Shown here piece after piece: positions 43,495 to 55,150 of a DNA stretch of 64,000 nucleotides. Location of the stretch: the NCBI RefSeq assembly GCF_964340395.1, contig NC_135555.1, forward strand, positions 10,227,931 through 10,291,930, read 5' to 3'. Numbering within the stretch: the first letter of the stretch is position 1; every line of letters begins with the position of its first letter. The position numbers and the translations under genes were made by a program. Under the pieces are notes generated by a model that ran no database searches, was not told where the DNA came from, and worked only from the letters and a program-made list of their open reading frames with translations. The DNA comes from Glandiceps talaboti (lineage: Eukaryota > Hemichordata > Enteropneusta > Spengelidae).

Positions 43495-43775
43495 CAAGCA
43501 TCAACAAGAGAGTAATTACAAATCATTATCAACAACAAGCTATATGTTTTTATATATGCGAAATGGCCACAATTGTACATACCCACAATTGTGACCATTT
43601 CGCATATTAAACGCAAATTCCCATCGTCGTAAACCATGGCCTGTTTCACGGCAACGCCCCCCCCCCCCCACTGATTTATTTCGAAGTGTAGCGGTATAAA
43701 TAACAGCTCTGGTTTGCACCCCACAAGCGTAACTCTAGCTAACTCGTAACTCCCGTGCACAAGCACTCGAATCCG

Positions 43776-43858
43776 ATGTGTATGATTAAAAAAAAATATG
43801 TATGGTAAATAAGTCTTATTGACCATACATATATTTTTTTTAAATCATACACCGCCAT
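43776..43858. repeat. Perfect-looking hairpin
   Basis: GTGTATGATTAAAAAAAAATATGTATGGT and its inverse ACCATACATATATTTTTTTT...AATCATACAC enclose a loop of about 15 bases. No target duplication was seen; this may be the end-to-end remnant of a small MITE. Confidence 0.7.
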
Positions 43859-43859
43859 C

Positions 43860-45056
43860 ACACAACGACCTAGGTTATATGTCATATGAACGCTAGTTCG
43901 TGTGTTCATTATTTCTCTTTCCTTTGTTTTGTACTTTAGGCCAGAAAAAAAAAGCTGTTCAACGGGCAACATAATCCGACACATTGGGTAGGTAGGTCGA
44001 TTTTTTTTTACAAAGGATTTAAAAACAAACCACATGTAATGATGGCAAAACATTTGAAGTTGAGTTTACATTGTACTTATTCATTCATTTTGATTTTATC
44101 TCTTGCAATTTGTCTGTATGGCAATTGATTTCCATCAGCTCTAGTTAGGAAATGTGCACAATTTACGGTTAAACATATTTTGTAGCGCCTCTCAAAATAT
44201 GTTAAGACCCGCTAAATGAAACTCCAGAATTATTTTAGCCACTCGTTCTGTCACCTCCACTATAGAGGAGATATAAAATTATATATGGTAGCACAGGTAC
44301 AATGATGCATTAAAAATAAGTGATAATCAACTACAATAACAGTCCAAATGATATTACTTGACAAAGGATGTGCATTTCACATTGGATACTTGTAAGGAGA
44401 TGTCTCATAATTAGCTCTGACCTATGAAGGGAGGTACTTAGTCAGCCACCTTCCATCTTGTTTTGGGAGAAAGACAATTATTACCGTGATTGCTACTCAT
44501 TGGAAGGATACATCCTCAAAAATACAAACTTTTTTGAAAATAAGACAATATAGGAGGCCATTTAGAGGCATAAAATATCAAACAAAAAACATAATTTAAA
44601 GTCTTACAAAGCTTGAATGTGGTTTTAAAATACCAGAATTGAGAGACAATTATGACATGCAGTACATTTTATCTGGCTATGAAGTGTATTTTGTTGTGGC
44701 AAAGCTGAAAGATATTTTGCAGATGTGGTAAATGACTTCTCCTGAACTTTAATTTGATTCCAAAAAAATCATGAATAAAGAAAGAGTAAAACATTTGAAG
44801 ACTTTCAGACTATCAGACTTTTGATGGCCCAATGACTGCCCTTCCCATGGTCATAAAGTTTTGCTCATTTCGTTTAGTGAATATTGGATATGCAACAGTT
44901 TAATTTTATCTCAATTCATGCTTGTATGCATCATCAGAGCCAAGTAAACCACTGATAGTACATAATTTGGAATTGACTCAAATGTATATTGTTACATGTA
45001 CTATGTACTAAATTGAAGTGAACAACTTTTTTTTCTGGCCTTATGCCTATCCGCCA
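43860..45056. other. No gene seen
   Basis: AT-rich DNA between the segmental duplication and Harbinger-like copy 2. It has no supported exon and no obvious repeat. Confidence 0.45.
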
Positions 45057-45059
45057 TTA

Positions 45060-47139
45060 GGGGTGGACCATTTGATATCCTGGGGGGGCTTGGAAGATTT
45101 CGGGAAAAAAAAGATGCCAAGTGGATTTGCTTGAAAAAAAAAATCCGGATATGAGTGGGTGATGGAAAAAAAAAGATGGACCACTGCTGCTAGAAAAAAA
45201 ATATCTTGACAGGGAAATGATGCACAGGATCAAGTATACTGTTCAACCTGCTCGTTCCTCTCCAACCAGGACACTTGTCAAATCATGACAAACAGTTTCA
45301 AACACATGTCAGGGACCAGTCAGTTTCGTTAGCCTGTGGTACATATATATATTTGTTCTTGTCTCTGTTTCTTTCATAAATGGTTTAAATATTACTTCAT
45401 GTAAGGGTTCAAATATAACTATACATAAAATTATACATATAATACATGTATTACCCAGCTACCAAACTAGTTACATAACATGCCATGTAATTTTTTGGCT
45501 GTTTCACAATCAGTGCTTCACTTATCTTGCACTTTGGGGCAAAAGTGAACTTGACTGTTTTGTAATGGTAATCTTCATACTATTACTATTACTATTGGAT
45601 AGTTAAAAGAACTTAATCTAAATAGTTCTAGTCTCTTCAATATGAATTTGTCAGAAGGGATGATATACTTCTTATTTCAGACACTACATGTATCGACACC
45701 ACAACTCAAATTCAAGTTTCTATTGTACACTAGGTATGACCTCCTAAAGTGCTCTAACACATCAGTAACTTTACTATACATGCAATATCAATGCCCCTAT
45801 ACAAATGTTACAGGCCCACCTTTATAACATGGAAAACCTATTTAAAAAGGTTATATTTACTTTAGCTTTTCGATGCTTGGCAATATATATCTCAGAGGCT
45901 ATGAATAACCTAAAAATTGCCTAAATAGAAACAAAAAACTACAGATCTGGCAGGGGGAGACCCCTTGGACTCCATCACCCCAGAGGCCACTCATTCGTTA
46001 AACCAACAATAAGATTCACCAAAATTGGTAAAAAAAACTTGAAAAGCTTCTAGGGGAGACCCCTAGGACCCCCCCCCCATAAGAGGTAGACATGTCCAAG
46101 CCTCAAATCAAAGTTCTTCCCTCCACCTCTTACTGTCAAGATGCTATGAAACTTTATTTCAAAAATGTTTCAACCATGTGTAGTTGCTTTTTACAATTGT
46201 TAGAGCTGTCTTGTAAAGCTTGCAAATTATTGTCTGAAAGTGTCTGTTAATAGCCTGAAAATTGGCTTTAAGAGTAAAAATCATCCAGAGCTTCTAGGGG
46301 GACACCCCCTACAACCCCCCTCCCACATAAGAGGTAGACATGTTCCAGTTTCAAATCAAAGTTCTTTCCTCCACCTCTTAGTGTCAAGATGCTATGAAAC
46401 TTTATTTAAAAAATGTTTCAACCTCACATAGTTGCTTTTTAAAAGTTAGAGCTGTCTTGTAAAGTTTGTAAATTATTGTCTGAAAGTGTCTGTGAATGGC
46501 CTAAACATTGCCTTTAGAAGTAAAAATCCTCCAGGGCTTCTAGGGGGAGACCCCCTAGAACCCCCCCCCCCCCCATTCACACATTCACCCCCCCCCCCAG
46601 TCTCAAAGCTCTTCCCTCTACAGCTTACTGTCAGATGCTATGAAACTTTATTCACGGGATCAGTGACTTTTTGTTGGCCCAATGGAAAATAACACTGACA
46701 CCCCCCATCCCCCCAAGCTGGAGAAACTGACCGGTCTATCTGAATGTCTGATCTCACCAATCAAGTTTCCGATTTGTATTTTCAGTGTGTCATCATAACA
46801 TGGCATAAAAACTGTCAATGATGTTTATTTAATTGAAAATCAAACATGTATGAAATATGTAGTTTTCTAAATAAAATATGTGTGTGATAGAACAGCATCT
46901 TTTTACTCTCTGTATTACCCTGTGTGAAAACCAAACAGAAAATTGTGGCAACAAATGTAGGTGTTCAACGTTGACGTAAAAAAAAATCCGGATATCTCAA
47001 AGAAGCAAAGAAAAAAAAAGTTGCCAGCATAGGCGAAGGAGAAAAAAAATAATTCTCAGGCAAGCAGGTGGGGAAAAAATAATGACTCTCCACCAATCTT
47101 CCAAGCCCCCCCCCCCCAGGATATCGAATGGTCTACCCC
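45060..47139. mobile_element. Non-autonomous Harbinger-like DNA transposon, copy 2
   Basis: Ends GGGGTGGACCATTTGATAT and the inverse ATATCGAATGGTCTACCCC, flanked by TTA at 45057-45059 and 47140-47142. It aligns with copy 1 (7386-8941) over most of its length. It is longer because it has a segment after the left end (about 45160-45330, TGATGCACAGGATCAAGTAT ...) that copy 1 lacks, and because it has an extra internal unit. Internal units of about 240 bp start near 46115, 46350 and 46590 and share TGCTATGAAACTTTATT and GAAAGTGTCTGT. No transposase frame. Confidence 0.85.
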
Positions 47140-47242
47140 TTAAAGGTTAATTCGTACGTACTTGACATTGATTCGAGTGCCTGTGCTCCCGTGTACCTTC
47201 GCTGTTGCTAGCTTCTCTGGTACAACGGTACATCTATTTTTC

Positions 47243-48160
47243 CGAAGTACACTCCGCCGAGTTATTCACAGTGTAGAGGAGTTACCAGTACATTCCGTTC
47301 CGTAACTGAGAGTTTGACTTACGGAGCTGAGCGTAACTCTGCTCTGTTCCTGCGTGGACGTGACCGTGACCGCCGTACGTACCGCTAGTGTTTAATACTC
47401 TGGACCCATGACCTCAAAAATTACCCACAACTCCCCAGTTTCAGAAGGGATCATTAGGGGGGGGGGGGGGGGCTGAAGAGTCTAAAATGGGGTCCACTTT
47501 GCGTTATTTTTTATTTTGCTTGGTCTAGAATGTGGTCCATTGTCCTTTACCAAATGAAATCATAACTGCCATTAATTGTCCCAATATGTTGCCTCCCAAG
47601 AGAACCGTCATTATTTACGAACTGGGGGGGGGGGGGGGCGTCGGAGGAATTGCTTCGAAGTACACTCCGCCGAGTTATTCACAGTGTAGAGGAGTTACCA
47701 GTACATTCCGTTCCGTAACTGAGAGTTTGACTTACGGAGCTGAGCGTAACTCTGCTCTGTTCCTGCGTGTACGTGGCCGCCGTACGTACCGCTAGTGTTT
47801 AATACTCTGGACCCATGACCTCAAAAATTACCCACAACTCCCCAGTTTCAGAAGGGATAATTAGGGGGGGGGCTACTCCCCTTATTTGAGTATACGTATA
47901 TGTGCCTCCCTGGGTGCGATTTCTAGCCCTTTGGTCTAAAATGGGGTCTGTTTTTTTCGAGCTGAAGAGTCTAAAATGGGGTCCACTTTGCGTTATTTTT
48001 TATTTTGCTCGGTCTAGAATGTGGTCCATTGTCCTTTACCAAATGAAATCATAACTGCCATTAATTGTCCCAACATGTTGCCTCCCAAGAGAACCGTCAT
48101 TATTTACGAACTGGGGGGGGGGGGGCGTCGGAGGAATTGCTTCGAAAATCCAGAAAATTT
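47243..48160. repeat. Direct tandem duplication, units of about 413 and 487 bp
   Basis: CGAAGTACACTCCGCCGAG begins units at 47243 and 47656; a third unit starts at 48143 but diverges at once. Both units contain TCTAAAATGGGGTCCACTTTG, GCGTTATTTTTTATTTTGCT and a long G-run. The second carries about 80 extra bases (ACTCCCCTTATTTGAG ...). Each unit holds a small frame with YTPPSYSQCRGVTSTFRSV running to a stop; it has no recognised relatives and is more likely repeat-borne. Confidence 0.85.
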
Positions 48161-48336
48161 GACATTTTTTCTTAACCCCCCCCCCACCTTGATACAGTTT
48201 TTTTTCATAACACCCTCCCCCTCTCACCATTTTACCGTCATCATAACTCATTAACTGTTAATGGTGCGCTACAAACATTACACAAATTGAGTGTTCCATT
48301 GAAACACCACATGCACACACACTCACACACATGTAC

Positions 48337-48721
48337 ATACACGCATACATACATACATACCTACATACATACATACATACATACATACATACATGCATAC
48401 ATGCATACATACATACATACATACATACATACATACATACATACATACATACATACATACATACATACATACATACACACACACACATACACACACATAC
48501 ACATACATACATACATACATACATACATACATACATACATACATACATACATACATACATACATACATACATACATACATACAATGATACATACACACAT
48601 ATACATACATACATACATACATACATACATACATACATACATACATACATACAGTACACACACATACATACATACATACATACATACATACATACATACA
48701 TACATACATACATACATACAT

Positions 48722-48752
<31 letters not shown>

Positions 48753-48843
48753 TACATACATACATACATACATACATACATACATACATACATACATACA
48801 TACATACATACATACATACATACATACATACATACATACATAC
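48337..48843. repeat. (CATA)n microsatellite, about 500 bp
   Basis: Nearly pure CATA units with a few CATG, CACA and CAGTACA interruptions. All open frames (Met-Tyr-Val-Cys and His-Thr-Tyr-Ile patterns) on both strands are artefacts of the 4 bp unit. Confidence 0.97.
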
Positions 48844-49168
48844 AATATCAAAGTTTTTATTTTGAATTTGAATTTCCTTATAACGTTATGGATGTAGCAT
48901 ATTTCAAGAGGAAGGGATAACAATGAATGCAGCTTATTCCCAAAGTAGTACCATAGGTAAAATTTGAAATTAGGTGGTATTAGTTGAATCTAAGTTTGAG
49001 GGCGCCAAGTGGGGGTGGCTACATATATATTGTGACAAAAAAGTTCACAGACATTTCCTGGCATTCACAAACAAGTACACTATCACTTTCTACTTGTGTA
49101 CATTCACCAACTGTAGTCACTATGTATAAAGTTAACAAAATTATTTATGGCTGTAGCAGGAATTATAG

Positions 49169-49318
49169 TCCTAGTTCTTCTTCTTCTTCTTCTTCTTCTT
49201 CTTCTTCTTCTTCTTCTTCTTCTTCTTCTTCTTCTTCTTCTTCTTCTTCTTCTTCTTCTTCTTCTTCTTCTTCTTCTTCTTCTTCTTCTTCTTCTTCTTC
49301 TTTTTCTTCTTCTTCTTC
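49169..49318. repeat. (CTT)n microsatellite, about 50 units
   Basis: An uninterrupted CTT run with one TTT change near its end. Homopolymer frames (Ser, Glu or Arg) are not genes. No further feature was recognised between here and the LINE fragment at 49.8 kb. Confidence 0.97.
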
Positions 49319-49789
49319 CATTATAAGGATAATTTTTTTCTGCATAGTATGCGTTGGTGGTACCATTGTCGTTTAATTTCTGCAACAAGTATTTCCTAGC
49401 GCTTGTATGGGTGAGTTTCTTGTCGAGTTCCGCGAGCGCTCTCTGATGATATATTCTTCATTATATTGCCGATTGTATTTGGTCCCATGGCTTGCCGTTT
49501 GAACCATGTTTATTCAATGGGTTGGGGATTATTATCCTAGACGCCTAAGTGAGCGATCAGCTTTTTACGGCGAGGGGGGGGGGGATCAGAGAGGTCACCT
49601 CAATTTAGGACTAAAGAAGGAATAAGGGGGGGGGGTCACCTTATTTTCAACAACTAAATGAAATCATGAGCCACGCTGCTGTACTGAAAATTCCATACAC
49701 TTATAAAATACATTTCTGATCTTGGAGGAATAGAATTAAGTTCTACGATCTCTTTATTGACATTTCTAGTATAACAATTTTTAATTTCG

Positions 49790-50807
49790 GCTCAGACTAC
49801 TTATAAACACCGATTCGGGTACAATTATAATTGATATCTCAGACCATTTTCCTATATTTGCATGTTTTTAATCAATTCAGACACAACAGGCTACAGATCA
49901 TGCATATTTTAGGGACTTTTCTACATTCCATGCGCAGGCCCTCAAAACTGATCTGAAAGCTGAAAAATGGGTCCAGATGTTAACTTGTGACGATGTCCAA
50001 GCAGCTACAAAATTTCATCTCAAAATTTCTTGACATCTGTGAAATCCATGCCCTCTAAAACGTAGAAAGAAAAGCAAAAAAAAGACAGAAGGAAAAGGCA
50101 TGGATGACTATCGGAATTAAAAAAATCAATTAGGACAAAACATAAACTTTACAAGAAGTTGATCATAAGTTATTTTAATGAAGACTTGTATATCAATTAC
50201 AAAAAGTACAAGAACATCGTCACAAACATTCTTAGGAAGGCTAAACAAGAATATTATTCAATACGTCTGTCTTCAAGTAGAGGCAATATGAAAGAGACTT
50301 GGGGTGTCATCAATGGACTTATTGGTAAAACAAAACACAAGCAATTTATCACGCCAAAGCAGATAATTCACAACTATACTGGTACTGAGGAAGTTCATAC
50401 GCAACTAAAGGACATTGTACAAGATTTTAACACATTCAATTCTTTGTTCAAGTAGGTGAGCATCTGGCAAACAAAATACCTCATAATGACCATATCTCAT
50501 TCCAAGATCTCCCCAATCATTTTTCCTTAAGCCAGTCACACAATATGATGTCCAACAAATTATTAGAGATATCGATATCCATAAAGCCACGGGCCAAAGA
50601 TGAGATATCCATTCCTCTTGCCTACATAATTAATTTATCGTTTTGTTTCGAAAAATCCCCAGATCACCTCAAAATCGCTCGAATCTAGCTTCTTTTCAAA
50701 AAAGGTAACAAAGACGATTTGGGTAACTATAGACCAATCTTAGTTATTGAAAATTTTTGAGAAAAGTGTTAAAAATAGCCAATTGATGAATTACCTAGAT
50801 AAATGTT
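49790..50807 (+). mobile_element. LINE fragment: end of endonuclease to start of reverse transcriptase
   Basis: At 49820-49865 the sequence reads TIIIDISDHFPIFACF, the SDHxPI C-terminal motif of APE-type endonucleases in non-LTR elements. A linker frame at 50159-50455 contains YKKYKNIVTNILRKAKQEYY and KETWGVINGLIGK, typical of the region before RT. Near 50700-50745 LFKKGNKDDLGNYRPI resembles the first RT motif. Stops and frameshifts interrupt it. It is cut at 50808, where the segmental duplication begins. Confidence 0.75.
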
Positions 50808-51119
50808 CGTAAATGTTCGTCCCGGGCAAAGCTTTGCCCTTTGATATGAACTTTTCTAGAGCACATCACGATGTTCGAACTGTTGACCCTTGACCCCGTT
50901 GTCATTGTATGGGCTATTATTAATTCAATGTCATCATCAACGTTCATCTTCTCTGCTATCAGAGCCTTATTTTTTCTTCACGTTTGTTTGATCTCCTAGA
51001 TCCTCTCCTCATCTTCAGCCACATCGTTTGGGCCGATCCTCCAGTTCCGAGTTTGATGCACGTGAACTTGTCGTTACTGTTGTGAGCCGGGCAATCTCCT
51101 CTTCTGAACTATATAATAT
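50808..51119 (-). mobile_element. LINE ORF1 C-terminal remnant, right copy
   Basis: Homologue of 40671-40975, with matching CAAAGCTTTGCCCTTTGATA and GGGCCGATCCTCCAGTTCC. It continues leftward in protein order into coiled-coil-like sequence up to the MITE at 51281. Confidence 0.6.
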
Positions 51120-51280
51120 GTAGATGTATCTAATATTTTCAGCTTTTCTTTATTTTCATCTGTCGTTTGTTTACGTCATCAAAGGCTTCTTCCATATTGT
51201 TTAGTTGAGATTATCTATTTTCTTGTTTATGGAGTTCGTGTCTTTCTTTAGATCTCATACACATGATTTCTGCATGTCTC

Positions 51281-51432
51281 CAATCTGATAAAAGTCTGAT
51301 GTCGTTAAAGCGGCTAGATGTCTTTATTTACCTCTATGTCACCCGGAACAAAACAAACGACACAAAACGATGGAAATATGGGTAAATAAAGGCATCTAGC
51401 CGCTTTCACCACATCAGATTTTAATCAGATTG
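51281..51432. mobile_element. Hairpin MITE with 9 bp target duplication, member 2
   Basis: Left end CAATCTGATAAAAGTCTGAT, right end ATCAGATTTTAATCAGATTG, both continuing into arms with GCGGCTAGATG/CATCTAGCCGC and TTTATTTACC/GGTAAATAAA. The flanks are GCATGTCTC (51272-51280) and GTATGTCTC (51433-51441), a 9 bp duplication with one mismatch. Same family as 35932-36156. Confidence 0.9.
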
Positions 51433-51724
51433 GTATGTCTCGTAATACCCTCATAACAGATTCATCTACACTCGACTCTGCTGGACGAAGTGTGGGAGTC
51501 AATGTTGACTGGCGAGTGTCCAGTCCAGGGTTTAGTTCAACATCGCCAGAGAGCTGTATTAGTCTACTCACAAAAGGGTTCTTTACTGCTTGGTTGAGTA
51601 CCATAGCATAGATGACCAGTTTCGTGCGGTGCGGTGAAAACTTCAGTGCATGTTGTTCTTGGACAGTCTTCGGACCAATGTACAAATGAATCATTACTGT
51701 ACAATATGTTAATGTACTTGACAT
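51433..51724 (-). mobile_element. Retroelement ORF remnant with 2A-like motif
   Basis: A 99-codon minus-strand frame contains LIQLSGDVELNPGLDT at 51515-51560. GDVExNPG is the core of 2A-like peptides, which are known near the N-termini of some non-LTR retrotransposon proteins in marine invertebrates. The final Pro of the canonical motif is Leu here, so ribosome skipping would not be expected. It lies just upstream, in reading direction, of the ORF1 remnant at 50808-51119 with a MITE in between, consistent with one decayed LINE. Confidence 0.55.
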
Positions 51725-52937
51725 ATTCAGGTTCAGAGAAAGGGAGGATACTTGTTGCTATTTCGTCAGCTGTGTTCAACTATTAAATCATGGAATATAT
51801 AGATGTCACAGTCAATGCCATGAGCATACGCAAGTACATACCAGGACACTACAGCGCCCCCACCACGTATTTTCTCTTCAGCTGGCCTCCTGCCATTAAT
51901 AGTTCTCGTTCCCTAAGCATGTTGCTAAGCTTAGTAGTTTGGCATGAAAAGTGGAACACAGGGTTTCGACGTTGTTTATTGCATAGATATGTAATCTTTG
52001 AACTTGGGAGGGGCGTGAAAGTAGGTTTTTCCCTGTTAGAAATATAGCTTGGCCTTGGATTCAGTACGAACGTTGTGGCCAATTGCAATGACTATATTTT
52101 TTACATGTAATGATACGTGATTTCAGCATTGCCACGTCATCATTACTGTAATTGTGTTCAATAAGATAGCCAAAATGTGCTCATGGGCTGATTTTTCGTC
52201 GCAAATACCGTGTTGTCATTCTCGTTGCGTATCCTGTGGGTGGAGGTCCTATGCGCAAGCTAAAGCACGTATTTCTGCTGAAGAAATGAAGTACTCTTGG
52301 CAGGTATGTTTCGAACGGTGCCTGTAAGAGGCCTGTGGTTTACACCATTGAGTGTGGCACGCTTAGCCTTCATAACACCTTTGAGTGAATTCACAAATGA
52401 TGAAAACAAAAAAAATGAATGAATGTAAAAATGAACGTGAAAACAAGATGAAATATTATAAATAAACAAAAGCATGTATTAAATAAAGGATTGTTATGAC
52501 AGCAATGTTTTCAGAAATATTTATTCAAATTTCAAAATTTAAAGAAATCAAAACATATCAGCTTCATAGTATCACGGTGTTCGGAGTCCCCTTCTCCATT
52601 ATTAAGTTATACCACCATATAATGAAGTTATACCATTATATAATGATGTTATACCATATTAATATTTTAACACCGTATATTGAGAAAGGGGGAAAGGGGC
52701 TTCATATATTGGATAACAACCACATAAGACAGTCATATGGCTTTCCATAGTAAACGTTGATTGTACGTCAACTTGATTCTACATGATGTGATGGTACGTT
52801 TTTACCTCTGTAAGATTAGTCTCGCCGATAACCTTAGCAGCTATAGATTCAACATCTGAAGATACATAGAAATATGTGATTTGTTTTTAAAAGAACATTT
52901 CAAGATCTTGATGTGTTGTACAGTGAGATGATAGCTA

Positions 52938-53643
52938 TTAATCCACATGACATCTGTGCGTGTACAGCTTTTCATAAAATGGTTGTGGATCTTTTATCGC
53001 CACTTGGACGTATTCTGGGAGAGTTGAGACGTCTATGGGTATTCTCTCAGACGGTTTGATGAAGCAAGTACTTCTCAACACTGTACCATACCAATCTGTT
53101 TCCCAGTCGAAGTCTTCGGTTCCATATTTAAATGATTCGCAATCAATCAGTGGTTCCCAGCGTAGCATGTCATTAGTGTAATTAAAACCAGCGTTGTCGC
53201 AGTATTTCTTCATAATAGATGCAGGTTTATTCACCAAATCATCAGCATCAACAATCATCGGATCAATGCCTTTTACGTCTTTCAAATATTCGTACAACTC
53301 CCACATTTCACGAAACCCTGCCTCTTCAGGGAAGAAACCGTCGGCCCAGTTTGGTATGCCTCCACCGGTGATTGTACGATGCAGTGAAGTGAGTGAATCT
53401 ACAGGATTGCGAATGAGAAATACATGGTGGTAGCCGTCAGGTAAAAAATCCCATTTGCCAACCATGCAGTGAGCCATATCTTTCAAGAAGACACCAGTAA
53501 ACCCAGGAACATGCGACTGTGAAATACTCGTGAAATACTCGGACACCTTCTAGATTTCTGATAGCACGCTCAAATGCAGTTGATCGACATCTGAGAGCTG
53601 ACCAAAGGATGGACTTAGGTATGTCATTTTTCTCCACACCCAT
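52938..53643 (-). pseudogene. Sulfotransferase-like pseudogene (98 bp deletion)
   Basis: Matches the intact frame at 42502-43305 almost base for base from start (MGVEKNDIPKS) to stop, but is 706 rather than 804 bases long. The missing 98 bp correspond to 43077-43174 of the left copy, removing the region from SYVGEERM to LEGN and shifting the frame. Translation from the ATG would leave the family sequence after about 45 residues. The junction has no GT-AG signals, so it is a deletion, not an intron. Confidence 0.9.
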
Positions 53644-53805
53644 GCTTCTGAAACGATATAATAGCAAATGATATAGTATATTCAACTTGGTCCTTGTTGT
53701 AATAACTCTTAAAGCTTGTGATAACTCTAATTCACGGCGTTCATTTGCCACAATACAAGCATAGTGTACAGTATACCCCAGTGTCTGCATGCTACACCAC
53801 AGGAC

Positions 53806-54380
53806 ACTCAGGCTCAGTTAGTTATGTTTACGAAAACAAACAAACAAACAATAAATAAATAAATAAACAAACAAACAAACAAACAAACAAACAAACGATA
53901 AATAAATAAATATATAAATAAATATATAAATACTGACAAGCATCAACAAGAGAGTAATTACAAATCATTATCAACTACAAGAATTACTATATGTTTTCAT
54001 ATATGCGAAATGGTCACAAGTGTACCAATCTGATTACAATCCGATGTAGATGTCGGCTAATCGTTCGTTGCTATTTTACCTTCGTTATTTTGCCTGAATT
54101 GACCTTCGTGGTACATGTTTACGTTTATATCCCGATCGCCTCCGATTAGCCGACATCTACATCGGATTTTAATCAGATTGCAATTGTACCTACGTACGTA
54201 TACCCTACAATTGTGACCATTTCGCATATAGGAAAACATAGAGTAATTCTTGTAGTTGATAACGATTTGTAATTACTCTCTTGCTGATGCTTGTCAGTAT
54301 TTATTTATTTATTTATTTATTTATTGTATTGTTTGTTTGTTTGTTTCCGTAAGCATAACTATCTAAGCCTGAGTTCTCTG
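53806..54380. repeat. Large hairpin element, arms about 200 bp
   Basis: ACTCAGGCTCAGTTAGTTATG at the left and the inverse CATAACTATCTAAGCCTGAGT at the right bound arms that share microsatellite, TACTGACAAGCATCAACAAG, GAGTAATTACAAATC and GCGAAATGGTCACAA. A MITE (54026-54180) is inserted in the loop. The sister copy at 43389-43605 keeps the left arm and the centre only. Confidence 0.85.
54026..54180. mobile_element. Hairpin MITE with 9 bp target duplication, member 3
   Basis: Ends CAATCTGATTACAATCCGAT and ATCGGATTTTAATCAGATTG, flanked by CAAGTGTAC (54017-54025) and CAATTGTAC (54181-54189). The unoccupied site survives in the other duplication copy as CACAATTGTACATACCC at 43569-43585, confirming the 9 bp duplication. 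The interior differs from the other members (arms with GATGTCGGCTAATCG), so only the ends are shared. Confidence 0.92.
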
Positions 54381-54399
54381 TGGCTAGCTACATGTGTAA

Positions 54400-55150
54400 A
54401 GAAGACAAAACTGCCAAACTGTGCATGTGCAATTATGTGTTCAATATGGGAAAAGGTCAAATTCAAAGTGCAAATGTTACATCCGTTGTGTACGTTGTTC
54501 TTGGCCCTTGGGCATATAAACCCATGTAATAGCTGTTATTTACACAAGTTCTGCCGTATACTCACCTTTATTACTCAAATGTAGAACTTGATATTACTTC
54601 TGTGGTTCCTTCCTTTTCTTCTTCAAACTGTTCACAAGCAGTACTAACTTATGGAATACGAATCGCTGTATGCCCAGATAGGGATGTGAACTCTGCACAG
54701 GAGGCGAGGCTCAAAGGAAGAATTACTGAAAAGAGCCATGTGTTAGTATTTGTCTATGTGAGATAACCTAAGAGTAAATTTATCATTGTCAAAGTGACAT
54801 ACTAATAAATGTGTTGGATTATCATTGGACATTTAGCATTCGACACAGCCAGATAACGTATGATCCAATTTGCTATTAGTGAAAATCCGCCACACTGCTC
54901 TTCTCGAGTCAATAAAAAAAACATCTGTTGAAAGAACATGCATGTACCCACTTGCAAAATGCATATCGTATCATATCATATCATATCATATCATATCCAT
55001 CAAGCACGCTTGTTTTGACACAGTTAAAAATTCCACAATTGAAACCGACCTTTAATTTATGTACCCAACTGTCAAAGGAATTCACATTCACACCAGGTCA
55101 CATTGGTCGATTGCCACTGGTAGCGTGGTGCTATAGTAAAATATTTTTGG
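54400..55150. other. No gene seen
   Basis: Includes a short (CATAT)n run at about 54966-54996. No supported exon or inverted repeat otherwise. Confidence 0.4.

Larger units (their letters stand above)
40671..43620. repeat. Segmental duplication, left copy
   Basis: Blocks here match 50808-54020 in the same orientation and order: 40671-40975 with 50808-51119, the MITE remnant at 41291-41354 with 51383-51441, about 41490-41870 with 52095-52555, 42305-43380 with 52760-53700, and the stretch up to the GCGAAATGG palindrome at 43558-43605 with 53999-54020 and beyond. Differences are indels and inserted elements. The left copy keeps the intact sulfotransferase-like gene. Confidence 0.9.
50808..54020. 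repeat. Segmental duplication, right copy
   Basis: Direct-orientation partner of 40671-43620. Relative to the left copy it carries a complete MITE (51281-51432), extra sequence at about 51440-52090 including a 2A-like motif, about 190 bp inserted near 52575-52765, and a 98 bp deletion in the sulfotransferase-like frame. It lacks the LINE insert of the left copy. Confidence 0.9.

Noticed and set aside
48258-48923. Frames of 158-221 codons on both strands (Met-Tyr-Val-Cys, His-Thr-Tyr-Ile)
   Set aside because: Pure (CATA)n microsatellite.
49104-49388. Poly-Ser, poly-Arg and poly-Glu frames
   Set aside because: Pure (CTT)n microsatellite.
51425-51724. Viral integration, from the 2A-like motif
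   Set aside because: No other viral features. The setting of LINE ORF1 remnants explains it, and such motifs are known in animal retroelements.
53077-53520. Missing sulfotransferase segment read as an intron difference
   Set aside because: The 98 bp boundary lacks GT-AG and the left copy is open through it, so it is a deletion.
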